Shown: positions 9,059-19,244, counted from the stretch's first letter. The stretch: 64,000 nucleotides of DNA from Pseudoduganella lutea (GCF_004209755.1 NZ_CP035913.1:3038001-3102000), one strand, 5' to 3'. The notes: generated from the sequence alone by a model not told the origin. Numbers and translations: made by a program.

Positions 9059-9285
9059 TGTGGATAAGGTGCTGCATATCCACAGGATCCGATGTGCGTA
9101 AACTAGGAAAGGTCACGTGAGGGGAATTTTTGTTCAGAACTCGTGCGGCTCGGATACAATCCTTGTTCCACTGGTTTGGGATGGCGTAAACCGCTGATTT
9201 TGTGGATGTTAACAGCTTTATCCACAGCCGCTTCCCGGTTTACTATCTACTACCAGCTTTATATTTATTTTTATTCTTGTAAACC
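9059..9285. repeat. DnaA-box/GTAAAC module, copy B
   Basis: The second module: perfect DnaA boxes TGTGGATAA (9059-9067) and TTATCCACA (9218-9226), ATATCCACA (9076-9084), and GTAAAC or GTTTAC at 9098, 9186, 9238 and 9279. The blocks sit at a constant 461-462-bp offset from copy A, while the DNA between blocks has diverged. It ends 48 bp before mtnN, so it may also affect mtnN expression. Confidence 0.75.
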
Positions 9286-9333
9286 AACGGCAAAAAGCAG
9301 CGGCAAATCCGCTGTCCAGTATCCTGGAAATAC

Positions 9334-10059
9334 ATGCTGACAGAGAAAAAAACACGCCTTGGCATCATTTCCGCCCTGGCGGAAGAGCAGGAAGGCTTGA
9401 TCCACGCCATGACCGATGCCGTACGGCACACCCATGGCATGCGCGACTACACAGCGGGAAAGCTGTGGAACATGGACACCGTGGCCGTGCTGTCGCGGAT
9501 CGGCAAAGTGGCTGCTGCCATGACTGCGGTAACGCTTGTGGAAAAGTTCGGAGTTACCCACATCGTTTTTACTGGTGTTGCCGGCAGTGCCGACCGCGCT
9601 GTGCAAGTGGGCGACGTGGTCATCGCCGAATCGCTGGTTCAGCACGACATGGATGCCTCGCCGCTGTTCCCCCGTTTCGAAGTGCCACTGACGGGCCTGT
9701 CGCATCTGCCCAGCGACCTGGAACTCGGTTCCCGGCTCGCCCACGCCGCCACCACCTTCCTGGAAGGCGAGAACGGTGCCACGCTGCATCGCGGGCTCAT
9801 CGGTAGTGGGGATCAGTTCATCCACGACGGCGTGCGCCTGGCGGCCCTGAAAAGCGCCTTGCCGGGCTTGCTGGCTGTGGAGATGGAAGGGGCTGCGGTG
9901 GCGCAGGTGTGTTTCGAGCTGGGCATTCCCTTCGCGGTGATCCGGACGATCTCGGACAATGCCAACGAAAGTGCCGCCACGGATTTCATGCATTTCGTGA
10001 AAACCGTGGCCTCGCGTTACGCATTCGGCATCATCGAGCGGTTTTGCCGGCAAGCGTGA
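9334..10059 (+). CDS. mtnN: 5'-methylthioadenosine/S-adenosylhomocysteine nucleosidase
   Basis: Cleaves the glycosidic bond of methylthioadenosine and S-adenosylhomocysteine, removing inhibitory by-products of polyamine synthesis and methylation. 241 aa, a usual length. The N-terminus KTRLGIISALAEEQEGL holds the catalytic-site Glu. VFTGVAGSA is the ribose/purine-binding glycine loop, and AVEMEGAAVAQVC (Met-Glu contact to ribose) and ISDNAN (catalytic Asp) are all present. A bidirectional terminator follows. No biosynthetic partner is next to it. Confidence 0.93.
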   Translation: MLTEKKTRLGIISALAEEQEGLIHAMTDAVRHTHGMRDYTAGKLWNMDTVAVLSRIGKVAAAMTAVTLVEKFGVTHIVFTGVAGSADRAVQVGDVVIAESLVQHDMDASPLFPRFEVPLTGLSHLPSDLELGSRLAHAATTFLEGENGATLHRGLIGSGDQFIHDGVRLAALKSALPGLLAVEMEGAAVAQVCFELGIPFAVIRTISDNANESAATDFMHFVKTVASRYAFGIIERFCRQA

Positions 10060-10194
10060 CAGGCTTCCAGGCGCCCCTGGTGGCGTTTCTGCCTGCTGCA
10101 CCGTGCCCGGCGAGAGCTGGGCCTTGAAAGTCCCGCCAAGGGCCCTTAAAACGCTTCCTGGAGCTATTCCGGGGTCGCAATGAACGTGCAGGAC

Positions 10195-10224
10195 AAAAAA
10201 ATGGCGCCAAAAGCGCCATTTTTA
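10195..10224. terminator. Bidirectional terminator between mtnN and putA
   Basis: 10-bp perfect stem AAAATGGCGC / GCGCCATTTT with loop CAAAA, flanked by A's on the left and T's on the right. It can end transcription of both convergent genes. Confidence 0.85.
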
Positions 10225-10294
10225 TTGCGTGTACGACCGACCTGCAAGCCGGACCTGCCACGGGCCGGCATCATCGGTTAGCCCGGGAGCCGAT

Positions 10295-13200
10295 CTATGC
10301 CCCCAGCGTCATCAGGCTGGCGTTGCCACCGGCGGCCGTCGTGTTGACGCACAGGGCTCGCTCGGCAATCAGCCGCCACAATGGGATCGGCGCTTCCGCC
10401 GTGGTGTCGATGACGCTGACCAGCGCGCCATCGCGTTCGGCCAGTGGCACCCGCACCTGGGACGTCAGCATGGACTCCACCAGCGCGATCTGGAAGCCTT
10501 CCTTCAGGGCGGCCATGTCGCCCACGACTTCCAGCCGGTCTTGCACGGCGGCCGGCAAGTCGGTGGGCACCAGCGACGTGGCATGGGCCACGATCGCGGC
10601 GCGGTTGCCCGTTGCCAGCACCGCGGCCAGCTGGTTCAGCAGTGCATCCTGCGTTTCGGCAAAGCAGGCCACCGTTCCCCGCGCTACATAGCGCAGCGTG
10701 TTGCGTTCGCCGGTCGGACCCGGCAATACGAGTTCCGTGCCCAATGGTGTCGATCGCACATATTGTTCCACCAGGGCCGCCAGCTTGTCCTTGCCCTTGC
10801 CTTTCGCCCAGACTACGAGGGCATCCACGCCGGGCGTTGATTGCCGCGCATGGGTCTCGACCGGTGCCGCGGCCCGCTGCAGCCGCTTCAGGTAAAGCGG
10901 CCCGCCGGCCTTCGGCCCCGTGCCCGATTTCCCTTCGCCGCCGAACGGTTGCACGCCGACGACGGCGCCGACGATGTTGCGGTTCACATACATGTTGCCG
11001 ACGTGGGCACGCGACGTGATGTAATCCACCGTTTCATCGATCCGCGAATGCACGCCCAGCGTCAGGCCGAAACCGCTGGCGTTGATCTGGTCCACCACCT
11101 TCGGCAGGTCGGCACGGGCATAGCGGATCACGTGCATGACCGGGCCGAACACTTCCCTGGTCAGTTCAGCGAGGGAACGGATTTCCAGCACCGTCGGTGG
11201 CACGAACGTGCCGGCCGCGTCGCCCGGCAGGCCGAGCGAGAAATGCGCAACGCACGTGCGCTTCGTGCGCTCGATGTGCGCCATCAGGTTCTGCTGGGCC
11301 TCGGCATCGATGACGGGGCCGATATCGGTCACCAGCCGGTCCGGGCTGCCGATGTTGAGCTCGCCCATCGCACCCTTCAGCATCGCGATCGTCCTGTCGG
11401 CGATATCGTCCTGCAGGAACAGCACGCGCAGTGCTGAACAGCGCTGGCCGGCACTGTCGAAAGCGGACGAGATCGCGTCCTGCACCACCTGTTCCGGCAG
11501 CGACGACGAATCGACGATCATCGCATTCTGCCCACCGGTTTCGGCAATCAATGGGATGTCGCAGCGTTCCGCCGCGGCACGCTTGGCCAGCACGCGGTTG
11601 ATCAGCTGCGCCACTTCGGTCGACCCGGTAAAAATCACGCCCTTGACGCGCGGATCGTTGCACAGGCCGGCGCCAACGACGTCGCCGCGGCCCGGCAGGA
11701 ATTGCAATGCCGCTCGGGGAATCCCACCCTCGTGCAGCAGCTCGACGGCACGCTGGGCGATCAACGGCGTCTGCTCGGCCGGCTTGGCCAGCACCACGTT
11801 GCCCGCCGCCAGTGCCGCGGCCACCTGCCCCGTGAAGATGGCCAATGGAAAATTCCACGGGCTGATGCACGTGACCGGCCCCAGCGCCAGCGCATTGGGG
11901 GCCTGGCGCACCTGCTGGGCGTAATAGCGCAGGAAATCGACGGCCTCGCGCACTTCGGCAATGGCATTGGGCAGCGACTTGCCCGCCTCGCGGATCGCCA
12001 GCGCCATCAGTTCGAGCTGGTGGGCTTCGTACAGGTCGGCCGCGCGCATCAGCGCGTCAGCACGCACCGAGGGTTCCACTGTCTGCCAGTCCATCGCCGC
12101 GCTGCTGGCGCTGGCCAGCGCCCGCTCCACGTCGCTGGCGGTGGCTTCCGTGACGTGGCCGACCACGTCGTGCCGCAGCGCCGGATTGATCAGCGGCTGG
12201 GCGGGCTGTTCGGCTGCCGCGGGCACGGCCAGCAAGGGGGCCGCCGTCCACGTGCGCGGCTGCACCAGCGCATGCGCCACGTCGCGCAGCACGTCCTCGT
12301 TCGACAGGTCGATCCCCGCCGAGTTCCTGCGCTCGCCGCCGAACAGGTCTTGCGGCAGCGGAATGGCAGGATGCGGCGCCCCGCCCTGCTGGCGCGCGAT
12401 GTCGAGTGGATCCTGGATCAGCGCATCGACGGGAATGCTTTCATCGACGATCTGGCTGACGAACGACGAGTTGGCGCCGTTTTCCAGCAGCCGGCGCACC
12501 AGGTAGGCCAGCAGGGTTTCATGCGTACCCACGGGCGCATAGATGCGGCAGGCCTTGTCCAGCTTGTCCTTGCCCACCACCTGGTCGTACAGCGTTTCGC
12601 CCATGCCATGCAGGCACTGGAATTCGTAGTTTTCGATGCCGTCCCGCTTCGCCCACGTGTAGATCGTCGACAGCGTTTGCGCATTGTGCGTGGCGAACTG
12701 CGGATAGAGCACGTCGCTGGCGACGAGCAGCCGCTGCGCGCAGGCCAGGTAGGACACGTCGGTGTACACCTTGCGCGTATAGACCGGATAACCCGGCATG
12801 CCGTCCACCTGGGCGCGCTTGACTTCGGCATCCCAGTAGGCGCCTTTCACGAGCCGCACCATGAACTGGCGGCCGCTGCGGCGCGCCAGGTCGGCCAGGT
12901 AGTCGATGACGAACGGGCAGCGCTTCTGGTACGCCTGCACGACGAAGCCGATGCCGGCAAAGCCGGTCAGTGCCGGATCGTGCGCCAGTGCTTCCATCAG
13001 GTCCAGGGACAGCTCCAGCCGGTCGGCTTCTTCCGCATCGATGTTCAGGCCGATGTCATAGCCCTTGGCGAGGAGCACCAGGGCGCGCAGGCGCGGCAGC
13101 AGTTCCGCCATCACGCGGTCGCGCTGCGCGCGGCTGTAGCGTGGATGCAGCGCCGACAGCTTGACGGAAATGCCCGGGCCGTTGCGGATGCCGCGGCCGG

Positions 13201-13930
13201 CCGACGCGCGGCCGATCGCATGGATCGCCGTTTCATAGCTGGCGTAGTATTTCGCGGCGTCCTCTTCCGTCAATGCCGCTTCGCCCAGCATGTCGTAGGA
13301 GTAGCGGTAGCCGCGCGCTTCGTTGTCGCGGCCATTGCGGATCGCCTCGTCGATCGTCTGGCCCGTCACGAACTGGTTGCCCAGCATGCGCATCGCCAGG
13401 TCCACGCCCTTGCGGATCAGCGGTTCGCCGCCCTTGGCGATCAGCTTGGTGATCGCCGAGCCCAGCTTTTCCTCGCTGGAAGAACTGACCAGCTTGCCCG
13501 TGACCAGCAAGCCCCACGTGGCCGCGTTGACGAACAGCGACGGCGATTCGCCCAGGTGGCGCCGCCAGTCGCCCTTGCTGATCTTGTCGGCGATCAGGCG
13601 GTCGGCCGTGGCCTGGTCGGGAATGCGCAGTAGCGCTTCGGCCAGGCACATCAGCGCCACGCCCTCGTCGGACGACAGCGAGAACTGGTGCATCAGCGCA
13701 TCCACGCCCGAGGCACGGGTGCGTTTTTCGCGCACCGCCGTCACCAGGCGGCGTGCCAGTGCCTGCGCCTCCCGGGTCACGTCGGCGCCGCGGTCGCGGA
13801 TGTGCGCCAGCAGCCAGTGCACGGCAGTGCGTTCGTCGCGCCGGTACGCGGCGGTGATCGCCGCCCGTAACGGAGATGGATCGCGCAGGATTTCCGCCTG
13901 CAGGGCGCTGAAAGGAACTGGGGCATTCAT
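10295..13930 (-). CDS. putA: Bifunctional proline dehydrogenase / P5C dehydrogenase
   Basis: Oxidises proline to glutamate in two steps in one polypeptide. The FAD proline-dehydrogenase barrel (roughly residues 100-480) includes YRYSYDMLGE and FMVRLVKGAYWDAEVKRAQ. The NAD P5C-dehydrogenase (roughly 540-1010) includes ISPWNFPLAIFTGQ, FTGSTEVAQ, ETGGQNAMIVD and the catalytic Cys in SAGQRCSALRVL. A C-terminal domain of about 200 residues completes the protein. At 1211 aa it lacks the N-terminal ribbon-helix-helix domain with which trifunctional PutA represses itself, so control probably passes to the divergent Lrp gene. The ATG at 13930 has only a weak ribosome site. Confidence 0.93.
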   Translation of the reverse strand: MNAPVPFSALQAEILRDPSPLRAAITAAYRRDERTAVHWLLAHIRDRGADVTREAQALARRLVTAVREKRTRASGVDALMHQFSLSSDEGVALMCLAEALLRIPDQATADRLIADKISKGDWRRHLGESPSLFVNAATWGLLVTGKLVSSSSEEKLGSAITKLIAKGGEPLIRKGVDLAMRMLGNQFVTGQTIDEAIRNGRDNEARGYRYSYDMLGEAALTEEDAAKYYASYETAIHAIGRASAGRGIRNGPGISVKLSALHPRYSRAQRDRVMAELLPRLRALVLLAKGYDIGLNIDAEEADRLELSLDLMEALAHDPALTGFAGIGFVVQAYQKRCPFVIDYLADLARRSGRQFMVRLVKGAYWDAEVKRAQVDGMPGYPVYTRKVYTDVSYLACAQRLLVASDVLYPQFATHNAQTLSTIYTWAKRDGIENYEFQCLHGMGETLYDQVVGKDKLDKACRIYAPVGTHETLLAYLVRRLLENGANSSFVSQIVDESIPVDALIQDPLDIARQQGGAPHPAIPLPQDLFGGERRNSAGIDLSNEDVLRDVAHALVQPRTWTAAPLLAVPAAAEQPAQPLINPALRHDVVGHVTEATASDVERALASASSAAMDWQTVEPSVRADALMRAADLYEAHQLELMALAIREAGKSLPNAIAEVREAVDFLRYYAQQVRQAPNALALGPVTCISPWNFPLAIFTGQVAAALAAGNVVLAKPAEQTPLIAQRAVELLHEGGIPRAALQFLPGRGDVVGAGLCNDPRVKGVIFTGSTEVAQLINRVLAKRAAAERCDIPLIAETGGQNAMIVDSSSLPEQVVQDAISSAFDSAGQRCSALRVLFLQDDIADRTIAMLKGAMGELNIGSPDRLVTDIGPVIDAEAQQNLMAHIERTKRTCVAHFSLGLPGDAAGTFVPPTVLEIRSLAELTREVFGPVMHVIRYARADLPKVVDQINASGFGLTLGVHSRIDETVDYITSRAHVGNMYVNRNIVGAVVGVQPFGGEGKSGTGPKAGGPLYLKRLQRAAAPVETHARQSTPGVDALVVWAKGKGKDKLAALVEQYVRSTPLGTELVLPGPTGERNTLRYVARGTVACFAETQDALLNQLAAVLATGNRAAIVAHATSLVPTDLPAAVQDRLEVVGDMAALKEGFQIALVESMLTSQVRVPLAERDGALVSVIDTTAEAPIPLWRLIAERALCVNTTAAGGNASLMTLGA

Positions 13931-14161
13931 GGAAGCATCTCTATCGAAAATTGTTAAGCGGCCGACCTAGCAAAACACGCCCGGCAAACGAGGTCTGCGG
14001 AGCGTGTTCGGGCGGCGCTGGGGCCGGGCTGGGTGGCTGTTGCCAATGATTCGATTGTATGCGGGATTCTTCTGGATTAATTCTGGTAATGCTGGGGGCT
14101 AGCCATACAACATTTTTGGTGAGAGAATTTAACCAAATAAAATTTAAGGTGGAGATGCCCG
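13931..14161. promoter_or_regulatory. putA-lrp divergent control region
   Basis: 231 bp between divergent putA and lrp. Its right third is AT-rich and includes an imperfect Lrp-like dyad CTGGATTAATTCTGG near 14073-14087 and AATTTAACCAAATAAAATTT just before the lrp ribosome site. No exact promoter boxes could be fixed. A direct Lrp operator here is inferred from position and composition. Confidence 0.45.
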
Positions 14162-14617
14162 ATGCTGGACAAGATCAGTAAAAAAATCCTGATGGAGCTG
14201 CAAAGCGATGGCCGCATCAGCAACGTGGAGCTGGCGGCACGGGTCAACCTGTCGCCCGCGGCATGCCTGGAGCGGGTGCGCAAGCTGCACGATTCAGGCT
14301 ATATCCTGGGCTACACCGCCCAGCTGAATCCGCAATTGCTGGACGTTTCCCTGCTGGTCTTCATCGAAGTGGTGCTGGACCGCACGACCCCGGAAGTCTT
14401 CGATGCGTTCAAGCATAGTGTACAACTGATTCCCGAGGTGCTCGAGTGCCATATGGTGGCCGGCGGCTTCGATTACCTGGTGAAGGCGCGCGTGAAGGAC
14501 ATGGCAGCCTATCGGGAATTCCTTGGGAAAACATTGTTGCAAAAAGGTGTGCGTGAAACCCATACTTATGCGGTAATGGAAGAAGTCAAGAACACCAGCA
14601 AGTTGCCCATCAAATGA
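14162..14617 (+). CDS. lrp: Lrp/AsnC-family regulator, probable proline-catabolism regulator
   Basis: 151-aa leucine-responsive-type regulator. The N-terminal helix-turn-helix (LMELQSDGRISNVELAARVN...LSPAACLERVRKL) and C-terminal RAM/ligand-binding domain (LECHMVAGGFDYLVKARV, YAVMEEVK) align closely with E. coli Lrp. It is divergent from a putA that lacks its own repressor domain, and Lrp-type proteins (PutR) are known putA activators in other proteobacteria. Control of putA is therefore likely but inferred. The ATG at 14162 has GGTGGAG upstream. Confidence 0.88.
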   Translation: MLDKISKKILMELQSDGRISNVELAARVNLSPAACLERVRKLHDSGYILGYTAQLNPQLLDVSLLVFIEVVLDRTTPEVFDAFKHSVQLIPEVLECHMVAGGFDYLVKARVKDMAAYREFLGKTLLQKGVRETHTYAVMEEVKNTSKLPIK

Positions 14618-14626
14618 GCACGGTCC

Positions 14627-14656
14627 GTCTTCCGGCACTGTGCCGGAGGAGACGGA
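14627..14656 (+). promoter_or_regulatory. Hairpin covering the chemoreceptor ribosome site
   Basis: TCCGGCAC / GTGCCGGA forms a tight stem that partly includes the AGGAG ribosome site of the next gene. It may weaken translation of the chemoreceptor or act as a partial terminator for lrp. Confidence 0.4.
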
Positions 14657-16198
14657 ATGCAGCGTACAGCACTACGACAGGCGGCATGGACGGCGGGCGC
14701 CGTGGCGGCGGGAACGCTGCCGGCATGGCTCGCATTCGGTAACGCGGCCCTGTGGCCCGCCCTGCTGGCTTCGCTGATCGCCGCCCTCGTTCCCTTGCTG
14801 GCACGCTTCACCGGGCGAAGCGGCGATGACGGTCCGCGCCGCTTCGCCGCCACGGTCGGCAACGAGATCGACGCCATCATGATCGGCGCTGCCGAAACGT
14901 CGTATTTCGTCGATTCCATCAAGAAGAAAATCGGCGACGACGTGGAAACGTCCGGCAGCATCGCCACCGCCACCCAGCAGAACACCACGACCACCGGGCA
15001 GATCGCCGCCAACGCGGAACGGGCCGCCCTGGTGGCGCACCGCGTGCGCGAAGAAACACAGGCCGGCCGCGCGGAGGCGGACGACGGCCTGTCGCGCATT
15101 GCCGGCGCCAGCACGGCGGCGCGGACAGCGGCGGATACGATGGTCGCGCTGCGCGGCAAGGCCAGCCGCATTGCCGGATTCACGGACGCGATTTCCGAAA
15201 TCTCGTCGCGCACGAACCTGCTGGCGCTGAACGCCGCGATCGAAGCGGCGCGTGCCGGCGAACAGGGCCGCGGCTTTGCCGTCGTGGCCGGCGAGGTGCG
15301 CCAGCTGGCCCAGCGCACGAAAAGCGCCACCGACGAGATCAGCCAGATGGTCCGCGAAATCAACGACGAGGCGGAAAAAGCCAGCAGCGGCATGACATCG
15401 CTGGCCGATGCCGTCACCCGTGCCGCCAGCAATGTGCGCACCGTGCACGGCCTGCTGGCCAATATCGAGCAATCGTCCGGTACCGCGGAACAGGAAATCG
15501 ATGCAATCGCCCGCGCCTCGCGCGAACAGGTGGCCACGGCGCAAGTGATCGCCGATGCGATCGCGCGGATCCGCGACAGCATGCTGTCCACCGATCGCGA
15601 CCTGCCGCGGGTGGCCGCGTCCGCGCTGGCGCTGGCAGACCGCGCCGAAATCATCGCCGGCGCACTGGCGGACGCGGACGTCCCCACGTCGCACGACGCC
15701 GTGCGCGCCGCCGCCCAGCATGCCGCCAGCGAAGTGGGCCGCCTGTTCGAGGCGGCGATCGCCGGTGGCCAGATCACGCGCGAAGCCCTGTTCGACCGCC
15801 GCTACCAGCCGATCCCCGGCACCAACCCACCCAAGTACACCACGCGTTTTGATGCCTTCACGGACCGCGTGCTGCCACCGCTGCAGGAAGGCCTGCTGGC
15901 GGCCATGCCGCAGCTGGCATATGCCGGCGCCGTCGACGATGGCGGCTATTTCCCGACACACAACAAGAAATATTCGCAGCCGCTGACGGGCGATTACGAT
16001 GTCGACATCGTCAACAACCGGACCAAACGGATTTTCACGGACCGCACCGGCAAGCGCTGCGGCAGCAATACGCGGCCGTTCCTGCTGCAGACGTACAAGC
16101 GTGACACGGGAGAAGTGATGCATGACCTGTCCGCCCCGATCTATGTGCATGGCAAGCACTGGGGCGGGTTCCGGATCGGCTACAAATCGGCAGGGTGA
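14657..16198 (+). CDS. Methyl-accepting chemotaxis protein with C-terminal sensor domain
   Basis: 513-aa chemoreceptor. Two close hydrophobic segments (about residues 8-28 and 30-50) form an N-terminal membrane anchor with almost no periplasmic loop. The middle is a signalling coiled coil with the conserved tip [20 protein letters not shown] (near residue 190). The last 150 residues hold a separate domain ending in [20 protein letters not shown], which resembles Cache/PAS-like sensor modules found at the C-terminus of some receptors. Sensing is therefore probably cytoplasmic. The strong AGGAG ribosome site supports the ATG. No che genes are nearby. Confidence 0.85.
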   Translation: MQRTALRQAAWTAGAVAAGTLPAWLAFGNAALWPALLASLIAALVPLLARFTGRSGDDGPRRFAATVGNEIDAIMIGAAETSYFVDSIKKKIGDDVETSGSIATATQQNTTTTGQIAANAERAALVAHRVREETQAGRAEADDGLSRIAGASTAARTAADTMVALRGKASRIAGFTDAISEISSRTNLLALNAAIEAARAGEQGRGFAVVAGEVRQLAQRTKSATDEISQMVREINDEAEKASSGMTSLADAVTRAASNVRTVHGLLANIEQSSGTAEQEIDAIARASREQVATAQVIADAIARIRDSMLSTDRDLPRVAASALALADRAEIIAGALADADVPTSHDAVRAAAQHAASEVGRLFEAAIAGGQITREALFDRRYQPIPGTNPPKYTTRFDAFTDRVLPPLQEGLLAAMPQLAYAGAVDDGGYFPTHNKKYSQPLTGDYDVDIVNNRTKRIFTDRTGKRCGSNTRPFLLQTYKRDTGEVMHDLSAPIYVHGKHWGGFRIGYKSAG

Positions 16199-16221
16199 TC
16201 GGCGGCGGGGCACCGACGTTG

Positions 16222-16257
16222 CCTGGAAACAGGGGACGTACCCCTGTTTTGAGGAAA
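16222..16257. repeat. Palindromic repeat, GGGGACnnnCCCC family
   Basis: AAACAGGGG-ACGTA-CCCCTGTTT with flanking TGGAAA and GAGGAAA, lying between convergent genes. It has the same core and flanks as the elements at 17.6, 20.0, 20.2, 33.6 and 33.7 kb. It can fold as a stem-loop and may serve as a terminator. Confidence 0.8.
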
Positions 16258-16259
16258 GA

Positions 16260-17228
16260 TCAGTGCGTATCGGCTTTGGGCAGCGTGCCCGGCGCAAGGC
16301 GCTGTGCCACCTGCTGCATGCTTTCCAGTTGCGCGCGCAGCCATTTGTGGGCGGGGCTGCGGGCATCGCGTTCGTGCCACAGCATGTCCAGGTGGACGGC
16401 GGGCAAGGTAAACGGCAATTCCTTGTACACCAGCGCGTCGGTCATGCCGGTCGAGGCGATCAGGTGCTTCGGCAGCACGGTGATCAGGTCCGAGTTCGCC
16501 ACCACGCGACCCGCCGTGAAGAACTGGTTCACCGTCAGCAGGATGCGGCGCTCGCGCTGCAGCTGGGCCAGCGCTTCGTCGACCAGGCCATGCGCCCGGC
16601 CGGAGAAACTCACCAGCAAGTGGTTCGCCTCGCAATAGTTGTCCAGCGTCAGCTCTTCTTTCGCCAGCGGGTGGTTACGCCGCATTACGCACACATAGAT
16701 GCCCGAATACAGCCGCTCGTGGCGGATCGGCGATGCCGTTTCATAGGACAGCTGCGCCGCCACGCCCGGGAAGAAACCGACCGCCAGGTCGATGTCGCCA
16801 CGCAGCAGCATCGGCCGTGGTTCGCGGGTCGTCAGCGGCACCATGCGCACGTTGATGCCGGGTGCCTCCGCCTCGATCGAGCGCATCAGCGAAGGCAGGA
16901 AGAAGGCGGCGGTCGCATCGGCCATCGCCAGGCGGAACGTCGCATGGGCTTTCGACACGTCGAACGAGCCCGGCGCCACCGCCGCTTCCAGCGAGGCGAG
17001 CGCACTGCGCACCGATGGCCACAGCGCCTCCGCACGGGGTGTCGGCTTCACGCCATAGGCCGTGCGGATCAGCAGTTCGTCTCCCAGGCTTTCGCGCAGG
17101 CGCTTGATGGCGTTCGAAACGGCCGGTTGCGTCATCGCCAGGTGGCCGGCGGCGCGGGTAAGGTTTTGCTCCGTCATCACGGCATCGAAAACACGCAGCA
17201 GGTTCAAATCGAGTGTCAGGAAGCTCAT
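16260..17228 (-). CDS. LysR-family transcriptional regulator
   Basis: 322 aa. The N-terminal winged helix (LNLLRVFDAVMTEQNLTRAA, then MTQPAVSNAIKRLRESLGDE) is a clear LysR DNA-binding domain, and the rest is a substrate-binding-like effector domain. The PTPRAEALWP linker helix places it near the NodD/NahR/SyrM-like branch, whose members often sense aromatic compounds. No metabolic operon lies beside it, so its target is unknown. It is divergent from the small membrane protein at 17337, which is a possible target. Confidence 0.9.
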   Translation of the reverse strand: MSFLTLDLNLLRVFDAVMTEQNLTRAAGHLAMTQPAVSNAIKRLRESLGDELLIRTAYGVKPTPRAEALWPSVRSALASLEAAVAPGSFDVSKAHATFRLAMADATAAFFLPSLMRSIEAEAPGINVRMVPLTTREPRPMLLRGDIDLAVGFFPGVAAQLSYETASPIRHERLYSGIYVCVMRRNHPLAKEELTLDNYCEANHLLVSFSGRAHGLVDEALAQLQRERRILLTVNQFFTAGRVVANSDLITVLPKHLIASTGMTDALVYKELPFTLPAVHLDMLWHERDARSPAHKWLRAQLESMQQVAQRLAPGTLPKADTH

Positions 17229-17336
17229 GATTCAGTCATTCAGAAGAGTGATGATTTATATTGGGAAACGAAATTGGAATGATATGTTGCGCTGCACTAT
17301 AGTTACGGTAGATTCTATACGTAAACCGAGAAAAAT

Positions 17337-17624
17337 ATGTTCAATTTCGTTTCCGCAACCCAATTCTTGCCGCTGAGTGTAAGTGACGCGCTGCAAGTGC
17401 TGCTGGCCTGCGCGCTGGTCGTGGGGTTCCTGGTGCTGTTCAAGCCGATGCTGCGCGGCCTGGCGCTGGCTGCCGTGCTGGTGGTGAAACCGAAACTGAC
17501 GAAGGAACAACGCCTGCAACGCCGCCAGATGCGCGATACCGCCATGCTCAAGCGCATGATGAACTCGGGGAAAGCGTCGCCCAGCGAGGCGGCGGAATTG
17601 CAGGCGCTGGCATCGCGAGCATAA
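17337..17624 (+). CDS. Small membrane protein of unknown function
   Basis: 95 aa. One strong hydrophobic span (about residues 18-38, LQVLLACALVVGFLVLFKPM) and a second weaker one (about 42-52) are followed by a basic cytoplasmic tail (KPKLTKEQRLQRRQMRDTAM). I do not recognise a family. Codon use looks like that of the neighbours and the frame ends just before a repeat cluster. The ribosome site is weak (GAGAAAAAT). It is divergent from the LysR gene. Confidence 0.6.
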   Translation: MFNFVSATQFLPLSVSDALQVLLACALVVGFLVLFKPMLRGLALAAVLVVKPKLTKEQRLQRRQMRDTAMLKRMMNSGKASPSEAAELQALASRA

Positions 17625-17626
17625 TG

Positions 17627-17740
17627 TTGCCGGAAAAATGGGGACGTACCCCATTTTTCGGGAAATGTTGTCGTCGAAACAGGGCAAACCCTATTTCAAG
17701 AATATTGCTGAAAACCCGGGACAGTCCCGGGTTTTTGTTT
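17627..17740. repeat. Cluster of three palindromic repeats
   Basis: Three stem-loops in a row: AAAAATGGGG-ACGTA-CCCCATTTTT (17634-17658), a degenerate GAAACAGGG...CCCTATTTC (17676-17697), and AAAACCCGGG-ACAGT-CCCGGGTTTT (17711-17735). The last is followed by T's and probably terminates transcription from both sides. The elements are linked by GGGAAATGTTG and AATATTGCTG. Confidence 0.8.
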
Positions 17741-17759
17741 TACAGCACCCGTTCAAGCC

Positions 17760-18353
17760 TCATCCACCCAGCAGTTTCGTTTTCAGATCCTTGTCGGCAG
17801 GATCGTTACCGATCCAGATGCGAAGGATCGCGTTGTAGAACGCCAGGTCCGGCACTGTTTCGCCGATCTTCCTGCCATTGAGCGTGCACACGGTGCCGGT
17901 GCCGGGAACCCAGTCCACCAGCAATACGTCGCCCTTCTTCAGGCCGGGGATGGCAGCGAACATTTCACCGAACGTCTTGGTCTGCGACAGCAGGCGCGCG
18001 CGTTCGGCGGCGTCTGTGTTCGCGTTCAGGCCCTTCATGAAGGCATCGCCGAAGTCTTGCGACGTCAGGTCGCGCAGGCTGACGATCTGGATGCGGCGCG
18101 CACCCTGCGCGGCCAGGATGTCGGGCACCGACGTTTTCTTTTCCGGCAGGTACAGGCCCAGCGCATACACCTTGAAGATGACCTTCGTGCGCAGGCCGGC
18201 GCCATTGAGCTTCAATGCCTGGCCCTGGACGGTGGCCGTATCGTCGAACTTCACGCCGGCCACTTCGGTGGCGGCGAACGACAGCGCGGGCAATGCGGCG
18301 GCAAGCAGCAGCGCGCAGGTGCCGTGGATGACTAATCTGCGGGAACGATTCAT
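17760..18353 (-). CDS. Periplasmic chalcone-isomerase-like protein
   Basis: 197 aa with a signal peptide (LLLAAALPALSFA, cleavage near residue 27) and a chalcone-isomerase-like fold. Bacterial members of this group are periplasmic, keep the fold, but lack plant-type catalysis and have no agreed function. Conserved stretches seen are RTKVIFKVYALGLYLPEKK near residue 55 and DFGDAFMKGLNAN near residue 100. It stands alone between repeats and the ferredoxin gene. Confidence 0.8.
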   Translation of the reverse strand: MNRSRRLVIHGTCALLLAAALPALSFAATEVAGVKFDDTATVQGQALKLNGAGLRTKVIFKVYALGLYLPEKKTSVPDILAAQGARRIQIVSLRDLTSQDFGDAFMKGLNANTDAAERARLLSQTKTFGEMFAAIPGLKKGDVLLVDWVPGTGTVCTLNGRKIGETVPDLAFYNAILRIWIGNDPADKDLKTKLLGG

Positions 18354-18460
18354 GGTGTCTCCGAATGGGTATGGGGAAGTGCCGAAGCACTATACCACCG
18401 CCCCGCCCGGCTCACGCACGATCATGCTTTTTTGTTACAGGTGACGTGAACCCCGGCCGT

Positions 18461-19244
<784 letters not shown>

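Noticed and set aside
8597..9285. Chromosomal replication origin
   Set aside because: DnaA boxes are dense, but dnaA, dnaN, gyrB, rpmH or rep genes are absent, and box density alone is not enough to call oriC.
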